64,000 nt of DNA from Sulfuritalea sp. (GTDB lineage: Bacteria > Pseudomonadota > Gammaproteobacteria > Burkholderiales > Rhodocyclaceae). The stretch's first letter is position 1. Each line of letters begins with the position of its first letter. The stretch lies in assembly GCF_017302275.1 (NCBI RefSeq), contig NZ_JAFLDR010000017.1, forward strand, positions 16,670 to 80,669. The letters are read 5' to 3'. A program made the translations under genes and the position numbers. Below the pieces are notes generated by a model, which worked only from the letters and a program-made list of their open reading frames with translations, searched no databases and was not told the DNA's origin. This document shows, one piece after another, positions 63,648 to 64,000 of this stretch.

Positions 63648-64000
<353 letters not shown>

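Overview
This is a GC-rich, tightly packed chromosomal window from a betaproteobacterium, most likely Rhodocyclales or a close relative. Several gene blocks are typical of that group: zapA with a 6S RNA, the gshA-gshB-EIIA-HPr-EI block, metX-metW-ampG, DUF2782 beside polA, and tupA/tupC. There are no rRNA genes, CRISPR arrays, insertion sequences or phage genes, and I recognised no tRNA. The first gene (a DsrE-family tail) and the last (the tungstate ABC ATPase) are cut by the window edges.

Layout. 0-8.3 kb: a TauE/SafE exporter and an EVE protein, then a + strand catabolic operon (acyl-CoA/oxalyl-CoA synthetase, tripartite tricarboxylate transporter TctCBA, FAH-family hydrolase, ketopantoate-reductase-like enzyme) behind a GntR-like palindrome. 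8.3-9.3 kb: a small unknown gene, 6S RNA, zapA and a zapB-like gene. 9.4-24.9 kb: lipopolysaccharide (LPS) core/O-chain assembly. Two + strand glycosyltransferases face a twelve-gene - strand operon that starts with msbA, in which most genes overlap by 4 bp. 25-31.4 kb: a DUF4143 ATPase with a palindrome against its start codon, polA, a LOG-family gene, DUF2782 and an orphan N6-adenine methyltransferase. 31.4-37.5 kb: gshA, gshB, apbE, a frameshifted small membrane gene and a regulatory PTS. 37.5-45.8 kb: metX-metW with a structured leader, PhzF, AmpG, a thioesterase, a LysR regulator and small proteins.

45.8-52.7 kb is the most striking part: a signalling island. It holds a hybrid histidine kinase without a recognisable sensor domain, a CqsA/LqsA-type alpha-hydroxyketone synthase, an LqsR-like response regulator, an LqsS/CqsS-like six-TM sensor kinase translationally coupled to it, and a divergent LuxR-type regulator that keeps all the acyl-homoserine-lactone (AHL) pocket residues although no luxI is present. 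The arrangement suggests that two chemically different signals converge on one locus.

52.7-64 kb: a glycosyltransferase, a MidA-type methyltransferase, PaiB, PPK2, two ABC-F ATPases around an acyltransferase, an aldehyde dehydrogenase, and tungstate uptake genes.

Two dispersed repeat families run through the window. One is a ~110-bp element with three hairpins whose stems co-vary between copies. It has three copies at gene junctions and one decayed copy inside apbE, where it is read in frame. The other is a 21-nt motif (consensus AGTCGGCGCTGRCGAYACGG plus C) found about twelve times without indels, in both orientations, mostly inside genes.
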